DNA of 7,094 nt from assembly GCA_009889585.1 (NCBI GenBank), contig WUQV01000190.1:1-7094 (forward strand), read 5' to 3'. A model generated the notes under the pieces. It saw nothing but the letters and a program-made list of their open reading frames with translations, ran no database searches and was not told where the DNA came from. Both the position numbers and the translations under genes were made by a program. The stretch's first letter is position 1. Each line of letters begins with the position of its first letter. Shown piece by piece: positions 1-7,082 of the stretch. The DNA is from Candidatus Bathyarchaeota archaeon (GTDB lineage Archaea > Thermoproteota > Bathyarchaeia > Bathyarchaeales > WUQV01).

Positions 1-458
1 AGTCGATGTTGGAGCTATTTCAAAAATACTTAATATACCTGAAAGTAATATGAAGATCTATATACAGAGAAAAGGGAAAAACGTAACGTACCGCTTATAC
101 GTTAATTCTAGACCGTTAAAGCGTTTATTCACTAAGTGTGCCCAGAGCCTTAAAAGCCATCTAGAATTAAATGAGGATTTATTAGTACAATATTTAGCCG
201 GAAGATTTGATGCTGATGGACATTTTGATAAACATAAAGGGAGAATTAGAATATCGTATTCCTCAAGAGTAGAGGCTGAGGAAGATGCTCGCTTAATATC
301 AGAGTTATTAAGAATAAGTCCTAGAGTGGTTTACTATTCTAGGGCTAATGAATGGATTTTAGAACTCATAGGTAAGGAATGGAAAAGTTTTGTCCAAAAC
401 ATAGTTAAGCGCTCTTTATTAAAATAAAAGCTTAAGCCTGGAATAGCTCTCCGCATAA
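1..458 (+). other. 16S rRNA intron with endonuclease gene, 3' part
   Basis: This AT-rich stretch precedes recognisable 16S sequence and is filled mainly by a LAGLIDADG reading frame, as in archaeal rRNA introns. The 5' half and 5' splice site lie outside the window. I place the 3' end at 458. There the intron would end GCAT-AA, followed by GGCC of the exon. GCAT (453-456) can pair with GTGC of the conserved 16S sequence GGTGCAT expected just upstream, giving a four-base-pair central helix with AAG as the 3' bulge. That implies insertion after about E. coli 16S position 1056. The partner strand is not visible, so the splice site is inferred. The alternative is a single intron ending at 519. 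Confidence 0.7.
2..427 (+). CDS. LAGLIDADG homing endonuclease, C-terminal part (5' cut by window)
   Basis: The frame is open from the first bases of the window; the methionine at 50 is probably internal, since upstream codons read on as plausible protein (VDVGAISKILNIPESN). The motif YLAGRFDADG lies at residues 48-57 counted from that methionine. D56 is the metal-binding acid expected of LAGLIDADG nucleases. The segment YRLYVNSRPL before it resembles the linker between the two repeats of single-chain enzymes, so this is probably the second repeat with the first off-window. Such enzymes cut the intronless allele of the host gene and drive intron homing; some also act as maturases. The frame ends 31 nt before the proposed 3' splice site. 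The base composition is much AT-richer than the 16S exon, fitting a mobile origin. No frameshift or premature stop is visible. Confidence 0.88.
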   Translation, partial: VDVGAISKILNIPESNMKIYIQRKGKNVTYRLYVNSRPLKRLFTKCAQSLKSHLELNEDLLVQYLAGRFDADGHFDKHKGRIRISYSSRVEAEEDARLISELLRISPRVVYYSRANEWILELIGKEWKSFVQNIVKRSLLK

Positions 459-983
<525 letters not shown>

Positions 984-1147
984 AAGCCAGCTCGGCTGCG
1001 GCAGCTAGCCGGAGGGAAGGAGCGCCGAGCCCGTTCTACCTTATCGCTTAAGTTATGCGTTAGACGAATAGAACTTCGCATACGTTAGCGATTTTAGCAA
1101 CCATATCATGGCTTATGAGCGTATGCCCTCTGAGGAGGTCCTTAACG
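984..1147 (+). other. Spacer between 16S rRNA and the DUF1028 gene
   Basis: No tRNA, 5S rRNA or reading frame is visible. GCTCGGC (990-996) can pair with GCCGAGC (1024-1030), a possible 3' trailer hairpin of the 16S. GCATACG (1078-1084) can pair with CGTATGC (1120-1126) just upstream of the Shine-Dalgarno site. CTTAAGTTAT near 1047-1056 is a weak TATA-like stretch. It is unclear whether the downstream gene has its own promoter or is read through from the 16S. No convincing T-run terminator was seen. Confidence 0.4.
1134..1139 (+). promoter_or_regulatory. Shine-Dalgarno site for the DUF1028 gene
   Basis: GGAGGT, within GAGGAGGT, is complementary to the CACCTCC tail of the 16S rRNA in the same window. 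It lies 8 nt before the ATG at 1148, the usual spacing. It decides the start: the in-frame ATG at 1115 lies upstream of this site and would place the site inside the gene. Confidence 0.8.
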
Positions 1148-1774
1148 ATGTCTACGTTCTCCATCATCGCTAGATGTCAGAAAACCGCTCAATTGGGAGT
1201 TTGCACTGCAACAGGCGCCCCGTCGGTGAGGGATCGCGTCCCGTTCGTAGAAGCCGGAGTCGGCGCCGTGGCCACTCAAGCCTTGACGGAGCCGTCTTAC
1301 GGCGTTAAAGGCCTTAAGTTGCTTAAGCAAGGCATTCGCCCTCAAGATGCCCTTGAGGCATTGCTAAAGGGGGATCCGCTTAAGGAGTTCAGACAAGTGA
1401 TAATGATCGACGTGAGGGGAAGGGCTGCTGCTTTTACAGGAGGGGAAGTTTTAGATTTTAAGGGACATAAATTAGGTCGTGATTGTGTTGCAGCAGGGAA
1501 CTTATTGACTAATGTTATAGTGATAGATTCTATAATTGAAACGTTCGAGGGCTTTAATGGATCTTTAGCTGAGAGGTTGTTAAAAGCTATTAAAGCAGGT
1601 GAAAAAGCTGGAGGGGATAAAAGGGGCTTGTTATCAGCAGCTTTAATCGTAGTTAATAGTCAGAAAGTGATAGTGGACTTAAGGGTTGATGTATCATTCG
1701 ATCCGATTAAGGACTTAGAGGTTATGTTAATAAGCGCCGCGCAAAGGCAAGCGGTCGATATCGCCGAACGCTAG
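1148..1774 (+). CDS. DUF1028 family protein (Ntn-hydrolase-like, COG3342 type)
   Basis: The 208-residue product matches the DUF1028 family by recall of its conserved blocks. These are an N-terminal TFSIIAR (residues 3-9), AGVGAVATQAL (36-46) followed by PSYG, AAAFTG (93-98), a GHKLGRDCVAAGN block (106-118), GGDKRGLLSAALIVV (155-169) and a C-terminal VDLRVD...DPI segment (176-187). The length is normal for the family. It is annotated as related to N-terminal-nucleophile hydrolases, but substrate and physiological role are not established; which residue (S2 or T3) would be the nucleophile is unclear. No signal peptide or membrane segment is visible, so it is probably cytoplasmic. The ATG at 1148 is preferred over 1115 because of the Shine-Dalgarno site and the family's N-terminus. 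Composition changes along the gene: GC-rich to about 1430, AT-rich to about 1730, then GC-rich. The last GC-rich stretch, including the stop codon, is the antisense of the 23S processing stem. Confidence 0.87.
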   Translation: MSTFSIIARCQKTAQLGVCTATGAPSVRDRVPFVEAGVGAVATQALTEPSYGVKGLKLLKQGIRPQDALEALLKGDPLKEFRQVIMIDVRGRAAAFTGGEVLDFKGHKLGRDCVAAGNLLTNVIVIDSIIETFEGFNGSLAERLLKAIKAGEKAGGDKRGLLSAALIVVNSQKVIVDLRVDVSFDPIKDLEVMLISAAQRQAVDIAER

Positions 1775-1775
1775 T
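1735..1775. repeat. 3' arm of the 23S processing stem, inside the DUF1028 gene end
   Basis: CGCCGCGCAAAGGCAAG (1735-1751) is the exact reverse complement of 6970-6986, upstream of the 23S. CGAACGCTAGT (1765-1775) pairs with 6928-6938 with one G-U. In the - strand transcript these segments flank the 23S on its 3' and 5' sides. They would close it in a long stem, as known for archaeal pre-23S processing and circularisation. On the + strand the same bases encode about residues 196-208 and the stop codon of the DUF1028 protein. I could not fix the exact BHB cut sites between the two helices. Confidence 0.8.
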
Positions 1776-2127
1776 TCAGAAGAACCCGACACCTCGAGCG
1801 ATTGGGGGCCGCGGGCTGAACGCCTCGGCTTTAGGCCTTGGCGCGTACACCCCGGCTCCATCAACCCCGTCTTCTACGGGAGCCCTCGTCCGCAGCTGGG
1901 CTTCGTCGCCGAAGCCTATGCCGCGGAATGGCCGCCTATTTTCAGGAGGGGCTTCGGGCTTAGATGCGTTCAGCCCTTATCCACCACGGCTTAGCTGCCC
2001 GGCGTTGCCCTGTCGGACAACCGGTACACCAGAGGCCGCGGCGTCCCGTTCCTCTCGTACTGAGAACGCCTTCCCCTCAGGCAGCCCGCACCCCCAGCAG
2101 ATAGAGTCCGACCTGTCTCACGACGGT

Positions 2128-2162
2128 ATGTTCCGCTGGTTAGAGGAGCCCTAATCCAGCGT
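2128..2162 (-). other. ORF-less 35-nt 23S mini-intron in the peptidyl-transferase centre
   Basis: The expected 23S sequence GGGTTTAGACCGTCGTGAG is interrupted after GGGTTTAG. The inserted bases form a textbook BHB. Exon GTTT (2168-2165) pairs with intron GAAC (2133-2130). The bulges are AGA (2164-2162) and ATA (2129-2127). The inner helix CGCTGG/CCAGCG (2161-2156 with 2139-2134) continues as TTAG/CTAA after one bulged A. The outer helix is TGG/CCG. Splicing restores the consensus exactly. By counting from U2585 the site is after E. coli 23S G2588, three bases from U2585. There is no coding capacity. Confidence 0.9.
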
Positions 2163-4245
2163 CTAAACCCAGCTCACGTTCCCCTTTAATAGGCGGGCAG
2201 CCTCACCCTTGGCCCCTTATGCAAGGCCAGGATGGGAAGAGCCGACATCGAGGTACCAAGCCGCGGGGTCGATGTGAACTCTCGCCCGCGACGAGCCTGT
2301 TACCCCCGGGGTAATTTTTCTGTCACCATCAGCCCCCACCAACGGGGACATGGTGGATCGCTAGGCCCGGCTTTCGCCCCTGGACCCCTTACTGTGGAGG
2401 GTCCAGTCAGGCCAGCTTTTGGCCTTGCCCTCGACGGCGGGTTTCTGTCCCGCCTGAGCTGACCTTTGGGCCCTCTTGATATCCTTTCAAGAGGGTGCCG
2501 CCCCAGCCAAACTGCCCACCTGTCGTTGTTCCAACGCTATCGCGCCAGTAAGAGATACAGCCGCAGATGGGCGGTGTTCCATCGTCGCCTCCTCCGTCCC
2601 CCGGAGAGGACGGGATTAACGGCTCCCGCCTACGCTCTGCACCCGCAACCGCATCCCAGCGACAGGCTGCAGTAAAACTCCACGGGGTCTTCTCTTCCCG
2701 CTGGGGGTCCGTGGACTGTTCGTCCACGAGTTTGTAGGTTCACCGGGTGCTAGGCGGGGACAGCGGGGCCCTCGTTGGTCCATTCATGCACGTCGGAACT
2801 CACCCGACAAGGCATTTGGCTACCTTGAGAGAGTTAGGGTTACTCCCGGCGTTTGCAGGCCCTTAGCCCGGTTGAACCCAGGTTTCAGGTACCTGTACTG
2901 GCCAGGATTCAGGAGCCGTACACACGCTTTCGCGCTCGCGGCTCCCTATGTTTTTATTAAACAGTCGGGACCCCCTTGTCACTGCGACCTGCGGTTCTGG
3001 CGGAAGCCAAAGCCGCAGGCACCCCTTTTACCGAAGGTATGGGGCTAATTTCGGCTAGGCGTAGAGCCCTAACACCTATTTGCCGAGTTCCCTCGCCTAG
3101 CGTAGACCCGATACACCTTAGGTTCCTCGCCTAAGGACACCTGTGTCGGTTCTAGGTACGGACGCGAAGGGTCCTTGCTAACGCCTTTTTCATTGGCCCT
3201 AAGGATCGGCCGAACCGCCCTAACGGGCGGCTATTCCCGCCTTCACCTGATTCTCGCCATTACGGCACTCCTCAGGCTTCAGCGGTTAAACGAGGCGACG
3301 GCCTCGCTCGACCTACCTCAAGGCGTCGGACGTCAGCCTTGCGTCGCCGCTATCGTACCTTCGCGGTGCTGGAATATTAACCAGCTTCCCTTTCGGCTCA
3401 GTCGGTTAAGCTGAGCCTTAGGATCGACTAACCCCCGGCTGACGGCGCATCGCCGGGGAACCCTGGCCCCTTCGGCGAAGGAGGTTCTCACTCCTCTACG
3501 CTGTTACTACTGCCGGGATCTGCAATCCAAATCGGTCCACTGGACCTCACGGCCCAGCTTCTGCCCGATCGGGACGCCCTCCTACCGACACGACCTAGCG
3601 GTCGCGCCCCGAGGTATCGACGGCTGGCTTAGCCCCGTCAATTTTCGAGGCCCTCAGCCTCGGCGGGTCCGCTGTTACGCGTTGCTTAGAGGATGGCTGC
3701 TTCTAAGCCTACCTCCCCGCTGTTTTAGGCTGAGGACGCCCTTCTGTTTGACACTTAGCCAGCACTTTGGGGCCTTAACCTCGGTCTGGGTTGTCCCCCT
3801 CTCGGACCGGGAGCTTACCCCCCGGATCCCGTCTCCCGAGGTCTACGGCGCCGATGGATTCGGAGTTTGAAAGGAGAGCGAGGCCTTTCGGCCCCTTTCC
3901 CCCCAATCAGTGCTCTACCCCATCGGCTGCCTCGCTCAAGGCTGGGCTGCGACCCACTTCGAAGGGAACTAGCTATCACCGAGCTAGATTGGTCTTTAGC
4001 CCCTAGCCTCAGGTCAGAGGAGCAAATTGCACGTTAGCACCCTTTCGGACCTCCACCAGGCTTTCGCCTGGCTTCGCCCTGCCCAAGGCTAGATCGCCCG
4101 GTTTCTAGCTTCACGGCCGAGACTTCAGGCCCTTTCAGACCTCGCGCCTCGCCAGCTAAACGCTGGTTGCGCGCCGTCGGTTTCCCTACGCCTACGGGCT
4201 TCGAACCCTTAAGCTCGCCGCGACCGTGAACTCCCCGGCCCGTGT

Positions 4246-4316
4246 TTCTAGTCAGCGAGTGAGTTCGGCTAAAACGCAGGCGTTTACCACGTCTTAGCCT
4301 TTAACCCTCTGCTGAT
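4246..4316 (-). other. ORF-less 71-nt 23S mini-intron (BHB)
   Basis: The expected CCGTCTAGAAACACGGGCC is split by 71 nt. Exon CTAG (4322-4319) pairs with intron CTAG (4251-4248) as the central helix, and both bulges are AAA (4318-4316 and 4247-4245). The inner helix is TCAGC/GCTGA (4315-4311 with 4256-4252). The outer helix CCGT/ACGG forms after one extra unpaired base. Further in, GGCTAAGAC pairs with GTTTTAGCC over nine base pairs. Splicing restores the expected sequence. The site is in the domain I/II region of 23S; I have not fixed its E. coli number. No reading frame fits inside. Confidence 0.88.
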
Positions 4317-4480
4317 TTCTAGACGGAACGTGCGACCTTGGTCCCCCTCCCTCGTACCGCCGCCTCGCGACGGGTTCCTTCGGGAGGGATCTACCCTTTC
4401 AGGCCGCACACGATTATGACCGCTTGGTTTCAGGCTCTTTTCATCTCCCTTCCGGGATGCTTTTCAGCTTTAGAGGTGCG

Positions 4481-5368
4481 CTAACGACCCAATAAACTTC
4501 TGAACTTTTCCCTCTTCTGGCCTCGAAAGAGGCCAAGCTCGTAAAGTTTCTTAGACTCCTCCCAAGAGGTAGTTAACATCTTATCATATTCATCATAATT
4601 GCTGAACTTTATCCCAAAGTATTGAAAAATCTCAATGAGGCTCCTCCTCAATCCTCTGCTTCTAGAACCTAGGCCCACGCTTATGATTCCTCCGGTCATC
4701 GTACTGTAACCGTCAAAGTTGATCACCTCCTTAGCGAAATCGAGCCTCAGCTCCCATCTTTTCTTATCGGAAACTTCCACGAGTATTCTATCATCCTTCG
4801 CATCACGCAGTATCTGAGGCTCTCTAACGACATGAGACTTCTCCCCAACTGGAAAATCAAAAATTCGAATGAGGTACCTCGGTATTACCTGCAGGCTCGT
4901 TCTCAAGTAATGCAGAGCAGATTTCCGTTGCATCTTCAACTTAACCCCGAAGAGTCTCTCAACCCACTCTTGGACAGCTACGATGTTGGCCTCTTCCTCA
5001 TCGCCTATCTCCCAGCGAGCAGTGATGACTCCCCTACCTCTTTGTAAGTAAAGGCTTCCATCAGCCGCATGAGCACCACACAGCTTGGCCAACTCTGGAG
5101 TTAGTTCAGTCACCGCCTTAACCCTCCGTGCCACTCTGCCGCACTGGAGTTGTTTGATGTTCTTTACGATCTCGACGTGTATGCCAGTTCTTTTAAGCCC
5201 GAGGATCTCTAACCCTCGATTAAAGGCCCACAAAGGGATAGGATGACCGTACGGATACTTCGCGTTTAACCCACGCCAGTTCTGAAGCGAATTTGGGTTA
5301 ACGTTAAAAACGCTCTCTGCAAGTTTGCTGTAACTTAATCCTAGTTGCCTTGATAAGCTCTGTACCAA
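4481..5368 (-). CDS. LAGLIDADG homing endonuclease of the 1062-nt 23S intron
   Basis: The 295-residue protein has two LAGLIDADG-type motifs: LAKLCGAHAADG (residues 93-104, acid D103) and the degenerate FAKEVINFDG (211-220, acid D219). Two motifs in one chain indicate a monomeric enzyme. It would cut the intronless 23S allele near the insertion site. The N-terminal residues 5-35 look like a helix-turn-helix (SRQLGLSYSKLAESVFNVNP...). The start shown is TTG (5368-5366). The frame stays open upstream to a stop near 5470, and those codons (SAVRALGGNRLNAIFNE) look coding, yet no ATG, GTG or TTG is in frame there. Either TTG is correct or a rare ATT at 5452-5450 is used. The stop codon TAG (4483-4481) lies inside the helix that closes the intron core, 10 nt before the 3' splice site. 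Confidence 0.87.
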   Translation of the reverse strand: MVQSLSRQLGLSYSKLAESVFNVNPNSLQNWRGLNAKYPYGHPIPLWAFNRGLEILGLKRTGIHVEIVKNIKQLQCGRVARRVKAVTELTPELAKLCGAHAADGSLYLQRGRGVITARWEIGDEEEANIVAVQEWVERLFGVKLKMQRKSALHYLRTSLQVIPRYLIRIFDFPVGEKSHVVREPQILRDAKDDRILVEVSDKKRWELRLDFAKEVINFDGYSTMTGGIISVGLGSRSRGLRRSLIEIFQYFGIKFSNYDEYDKMLTTSWEESKKLYELGLFRGQKREKFRSLLGR

Positions 5369-5467
5369 CTCGTTAAAGATCGCATTTAGTCTATTTCCGC
5401 CAAGAGCTCTTACTGCGGATTTTTCTGAGTCGCTTGGATGATGAGCCTCAATACATCGATCAACGGT

Positions 5468-5504
5468 ATACTAGTACCGTGAGAAATTTATACGGTACTA
5501 GTAT
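5468..5504. repeat. Intronic hairpin copying the adjacent 23S exon
   Basis: ATACTAGTACCGT (5468-5480) and ACGGTACTAGTAT (5492-5504) form a perfect 13-bp stem around an 11-nt loop. In the - strand transcript one arm repeats ACTAGTACCGT of the exon ending at 5533. The other arm plus loop, CTCACGGTACTAGT (5483-5470), is the exact 14-nt complement of exon 5549-5536. It lies 29-65 nt inside the intron, upstream of the endonuclease gene. Confidence 0.88.
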
Positions 5505-6052
5505 TTAAGGACGTGGGCCGCTAGACGCACTTTCCCTCACGGTACTAGTGCGCTATCGGTCTTGAGACGTATTTAGCCTTGGAAGTTGGTGACTCCCAGC
5601 TTCCCGCACCCAAACCAAGGTACGGTACTCTGGGGCTCCGGCACGCCCTCTCGACTTACGCCTACGGGGCTATCACCCTCTACGACGGGCCGTTCCAGGC
5701 CACTTCGGCTTCGTCGAGGAGGGGTACGCCAGGCCCGCAACCCCACATCCGCGAAGGATTTCTCCTTCGCGTTCAGTTTGGGCTTCTCCCCTTTCGCTCG
5801 CCGCTACTTAGGGAATCCCTATCGGTTTCTCCTCCTCCCCCTACTTGGATGCTTCCGTTCGGGGGGTTCCCGCTCCCTATCGGGAGCGCCACGAGTTTTT
5901 ACCTCGTAGCGGGAGGTCCCATTCAGGCATCCCCGGATCGACGGCAGCCTGCGCCTACTCGGGGCTTATCGCAGCTTGCCGCGCCCACGAGGGAGGGACA
6001 TTCGAGTACGAATTAGACATGAATAAGGTATTCCCCCGCCTATAATATGCCT

Positions 6053-6204
6053 TCATAGCTGAGATGCCTTTTCGCGGAGGAATGAAACTATACTAGACTT
6101 ATCCGTGAACCATTTATTCCAAAATCCGCCAGAAAACCTTCCAGCGCCTAATGAGTCATATATTCCATACAAGAATTTAAAGATGTTGAGGAGCTGTCTT
6201 TTTT
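6053..6204 (-). pseudogene. Displaced C-terminal piece of the same LAGLIDADG gene
   Basis: From the A-run onward this frame reads KKRQLLNIFKFLYGIYDSLGAGRFSGGFWNKWFTDKSSIVSFLREKASQL and stops at 6053. QLLN followed by a hydrophobic helix is typical of the C-terminal end of two-repeat LAGLIDADG enzymes, and it joins smoothly to GLEK of the upstream frame. An in-frame GTG near 6238 is not a credible independent start because it lies inside the other frame. It is either a recent single-base indel, a sequencing error in a homopolymer, or a site of translational slippage. Confidence 0.75.
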
Positions 6205-6821
6205 TCCAGTCCTCGCCATTTAGAACCACCTTTGCCACTTATTTTCACGCCGTCAACGAATCCTATTAGATCGGCGAACCTCATTAATCCCTCACGGGAA
6301 TCTATGATCAGTCTCTTATCGGCCCTCTCGATACGAGATGATATATTCAATCTCATCAACAATTGGTGATATTGATTAAGCAAGATTGGATGAGAGCACT
6401 TAAGCTGTACTCGCTTCTGGAAGCGCCATTGGTTTTTGCTCCGTCTAATTGACAGATGAACGCTTCCGTCGCAAGAAAATGCGTATCTCATAAATTCACG
6501 TAATATTTCTTCGTCCGCTTCCATTATTTCTTTGAGAATGCGCACCTCCGGGTAAACCTTCGTAGTACCATGCGCATAGGGTTTCTTTCGAAAGGTCTGT
6601 GAATACTGAAGGAGTCGTTTCGTAGCCTCAAACGAAAATGCTCTACAAGTAAAACCGTCATCACTAGTTCTAAGCCCAAACGTCATTGCGATAGACTCTG
6701 CAAAGTCATAGCGAAGCCTCTCTGATCGATTATGGAAGAAGATTATGCCTCTGTTGAAATTCCTAACGGTAACGCCTCCATCAGTCAGTAGGAAAGCAAA
6801 AAGCCTAGCCCAGTTCTTCAT
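6177..6821 (-). CDS. LAGLIDADG homing endonuclease, N-terminal piece of a frameshifted gene
   Basis: The 214-residue frame has two LAGLIDADG motifs: LFAFLLTDGG (residues 7-16, acid D14) and FMRYAFSCDGS (110-120, acid D118). Near residues 185-207 it reads LIGFVDGVKISGKGG...GLEKK, the usual approach to the last helices of such enzymes. It then ends in an unrelated tail, TAPQHL, because of a one-base shift in a run of seven A (7 T on the + strand, 6199-6205). With six A it would continue as GLEKRQLLNIFKFLYG into the downstream frame, giving about 256 residues. The frame is open upstream of ATG 6821 through the splice site, so the start is not certain. Both catalytic acids precede the shift, so activity cannot be ruled out. 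Confidence 0.85.
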   Translation of the reverse strand: MKNWARLFAFLLTDGGVTVRNFNRGIIFFHNRSERLRYDFAESIAMTFGLRTSDDGFTCRAFSFEATKRLLQYSQTFRKKPYAHGTTKVYPEVRILKEIMEADEEILREFMRYAFSCDGSVHLSIRRSKNQWRFQKRVQLKCSHPILLNQYHQLLMRLNISSRIERADKRLIIDSREGLMRFADLIGFVDGVKISGKGGSKWRGLEKKTAPQHL

Positions 6822-6927
6822 ATCGATCCATATTTCCTTGTCACGCCTTATTAAGATTATCCCCTCTTTCCTCGGCGCTCAAGCCAAGCCATTCACCAAG
6901 CGGCGTCAGCGCATCGGGCCTACCTGC

Positions 6928-6986
6928 ACCAGCGTTCGTTAGCGTCGATTAGATTAATCCATCCGCCGCCTTGCCTTTGCGCGGCG
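6928..6986. repeat. 5' arm of the 23S processing stem
   Basis: CTTGCCTTTGCGCGGCG (6970-6986) is the exact reverse complement of 1735-1751. ACCAGCGTTCG (6928-6938) pairs with 1765-1775 with one G-U. The two helices are separated by about 31 nt here and 13 nt on the other side. This asymmetry could house the BHB cleavage sites. The arms lie about 5 kb apart in DNA but close the 23S precursor. Confidence 0.8.
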
Positions 6987-7072
6987 TCCATCGCGAGGAT
7001 GAGCTAAAACCCACCTCACTTACGCCCTTCGCTCCGAACCTTGAGGTCCAGAGCTGCACTTGAAGTTAAGGC

Positions 7073-7082
7073 AATATTATAA
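7073..7082 (-). promoter_or_regulatory. Candidate TATA box for 23S rRNA
   Basis: TTATAATATT on the - strand is an AT-rich island in a GC-rich leader and resembles an archaeal TATA box. Transcription would then begin roughly 25 nt downstream, near 7050, before the processing-stem arm. No clear purine-rich BRE precedes it. Confidence 0.4.

Larger units (their letters stand above)
4471..5532 (-). other. 23S rRNA intron with LAGLIDADG gene (1062 nt)
   Basis: The conserved GTGAGGGAAAGCTGAAAAGC is split between GTGAGGGA (exon, 5540-5533) and AAGCTGAAAAGC (exon, from 4470). Exon GAGG (5538-5535) can pair with intron CCTC (4476-4473), with bulges GAA and TAA. Deeper, TGCG pairs with CGCA. A 10-bp helix follows: CTAGCGGCCC (5524-5515) with GGGTCGTTAG (4490-4481), including two G-U pairs. 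The shared AAAG makes the exact junction ambiguous by a few bases, and the 5' bulge region is less canonical than in the other introns. The site is in 23S domain I, near E. coli 460 by recall. The intron holds one endonuclease gene plus a hairpin that copies the adjacent exon. Confidence 0.85.
5987..6867 (-). other. 23S rRNA intron with frameshifted LAGLIDADG gene (881 nt)
   Basis: The BHB is clear and canonical. The outer helix is GCGCC (6878-6874) with GGCGC (5985-5981). The central helix is GAGG (6873-6870) with CCTC (5992-5989). The bulges are AAA (6869-6867) and GTG (5988-5986). The inner helix is GAGGGG (6866-6861) with TCCCTC (5998-5993), including one G-U. Splicing gives GCGCCGAGGAAGGGCGCGGCAAGC, the expected archaeal sequence near the 23S 5' end, corresponding to insertion after about E. 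coli position 53. The interior is AT-rich and occupied by the two pieces of an endonuclease gene. Confidence 0.92.
1795..6918 (-). rRNA. 23S ribosomal RNA, complete, with four introns
   Basis: The large-subunit rRNA reads right to left. Exons on the - strand are about 6918-6868, 5986-5533, 4470-4317, 4245-2163 and 2127 to about 1795, summing to roughly 3070 nt, normal for archaea. Landmarks in order are GGCAAGCTGCGATAAGCC after the first intron, CTAGTACCGTGAGGGA at the second splice site (5548-5533), GCGTAACAGCGGACC in domain II, AAGGTAGCCAAATGCCTTG and GAAGACCCCGTGGAGTTTTA in domains IV-V, CGATGTCGGCTCTTCCCATC in the peptidyl-transferase region, and the sarcin-ricin loop AGTACGAGAGGAACGG (2062-2047). 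The mature ends are estimates, within about 15 nt. The gene faces the 16S rather than following it and has its own flanking processing stem, so it is a separate transcription unit. Reading frames called across it in either direction are spurious. Confidence 0.95.

Noticed and set aside
1115..1147. Earlier ATG at 1115 for the DUF1028 gene
   Set aside because: The Shine-Dalgarno site lies between it and 1148, and the added residues do not resemble the family N-terminus.
984..1147. Possible tRNA or 5S rRNA after the 16S
   Set aside because: No cloverleaf, T-loop GTTCRAAYC or 5S-like pattern could be found in either strand.
1142..1345. - strand frame opposite the start of the DUF1028 gene
   Set aside because: It is a shadow of the real gene and has no recognisable domain or ribosome binding site.
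1918..4006. Reading frames within 23S exons (for example 1918-2154, 2407-2727, 3175-3414, 3791-4006)
   Set aside because: They overlap recognisable 23S blocks, including the sarcin-ricin loop and peptidyl-transferase region.
5437..5444. ATGATGA resembling a C box of a C/D guide RNA
   Set aside because: No D box follows at a suitable distance and the strand is antisense to the intron.
5579..6045. Overlapping + strand frames at 5579-6045
   Set aside because: They are antisense to 23S domain I exon, with no family resemblance.
6826..6845. GGCGTGACAAGG on the - strand just inside the 881-nt intron resembles the following 23S exon (GGCGCGGCAAGC), so it might be a small exon
   Set aside because: The BHB with a 5-bp outer helix fixes the splice site at 6868/6867 and joins directly to the true exon at 5986. 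Treating this piece as exon would duplicate that sequence.
6745..6942. + strand frame 6745-6942
   Set aside because: It runs antisense across the endonuclease start, the splice site and the 23S 5' exon, so it cannot be an independent gene.
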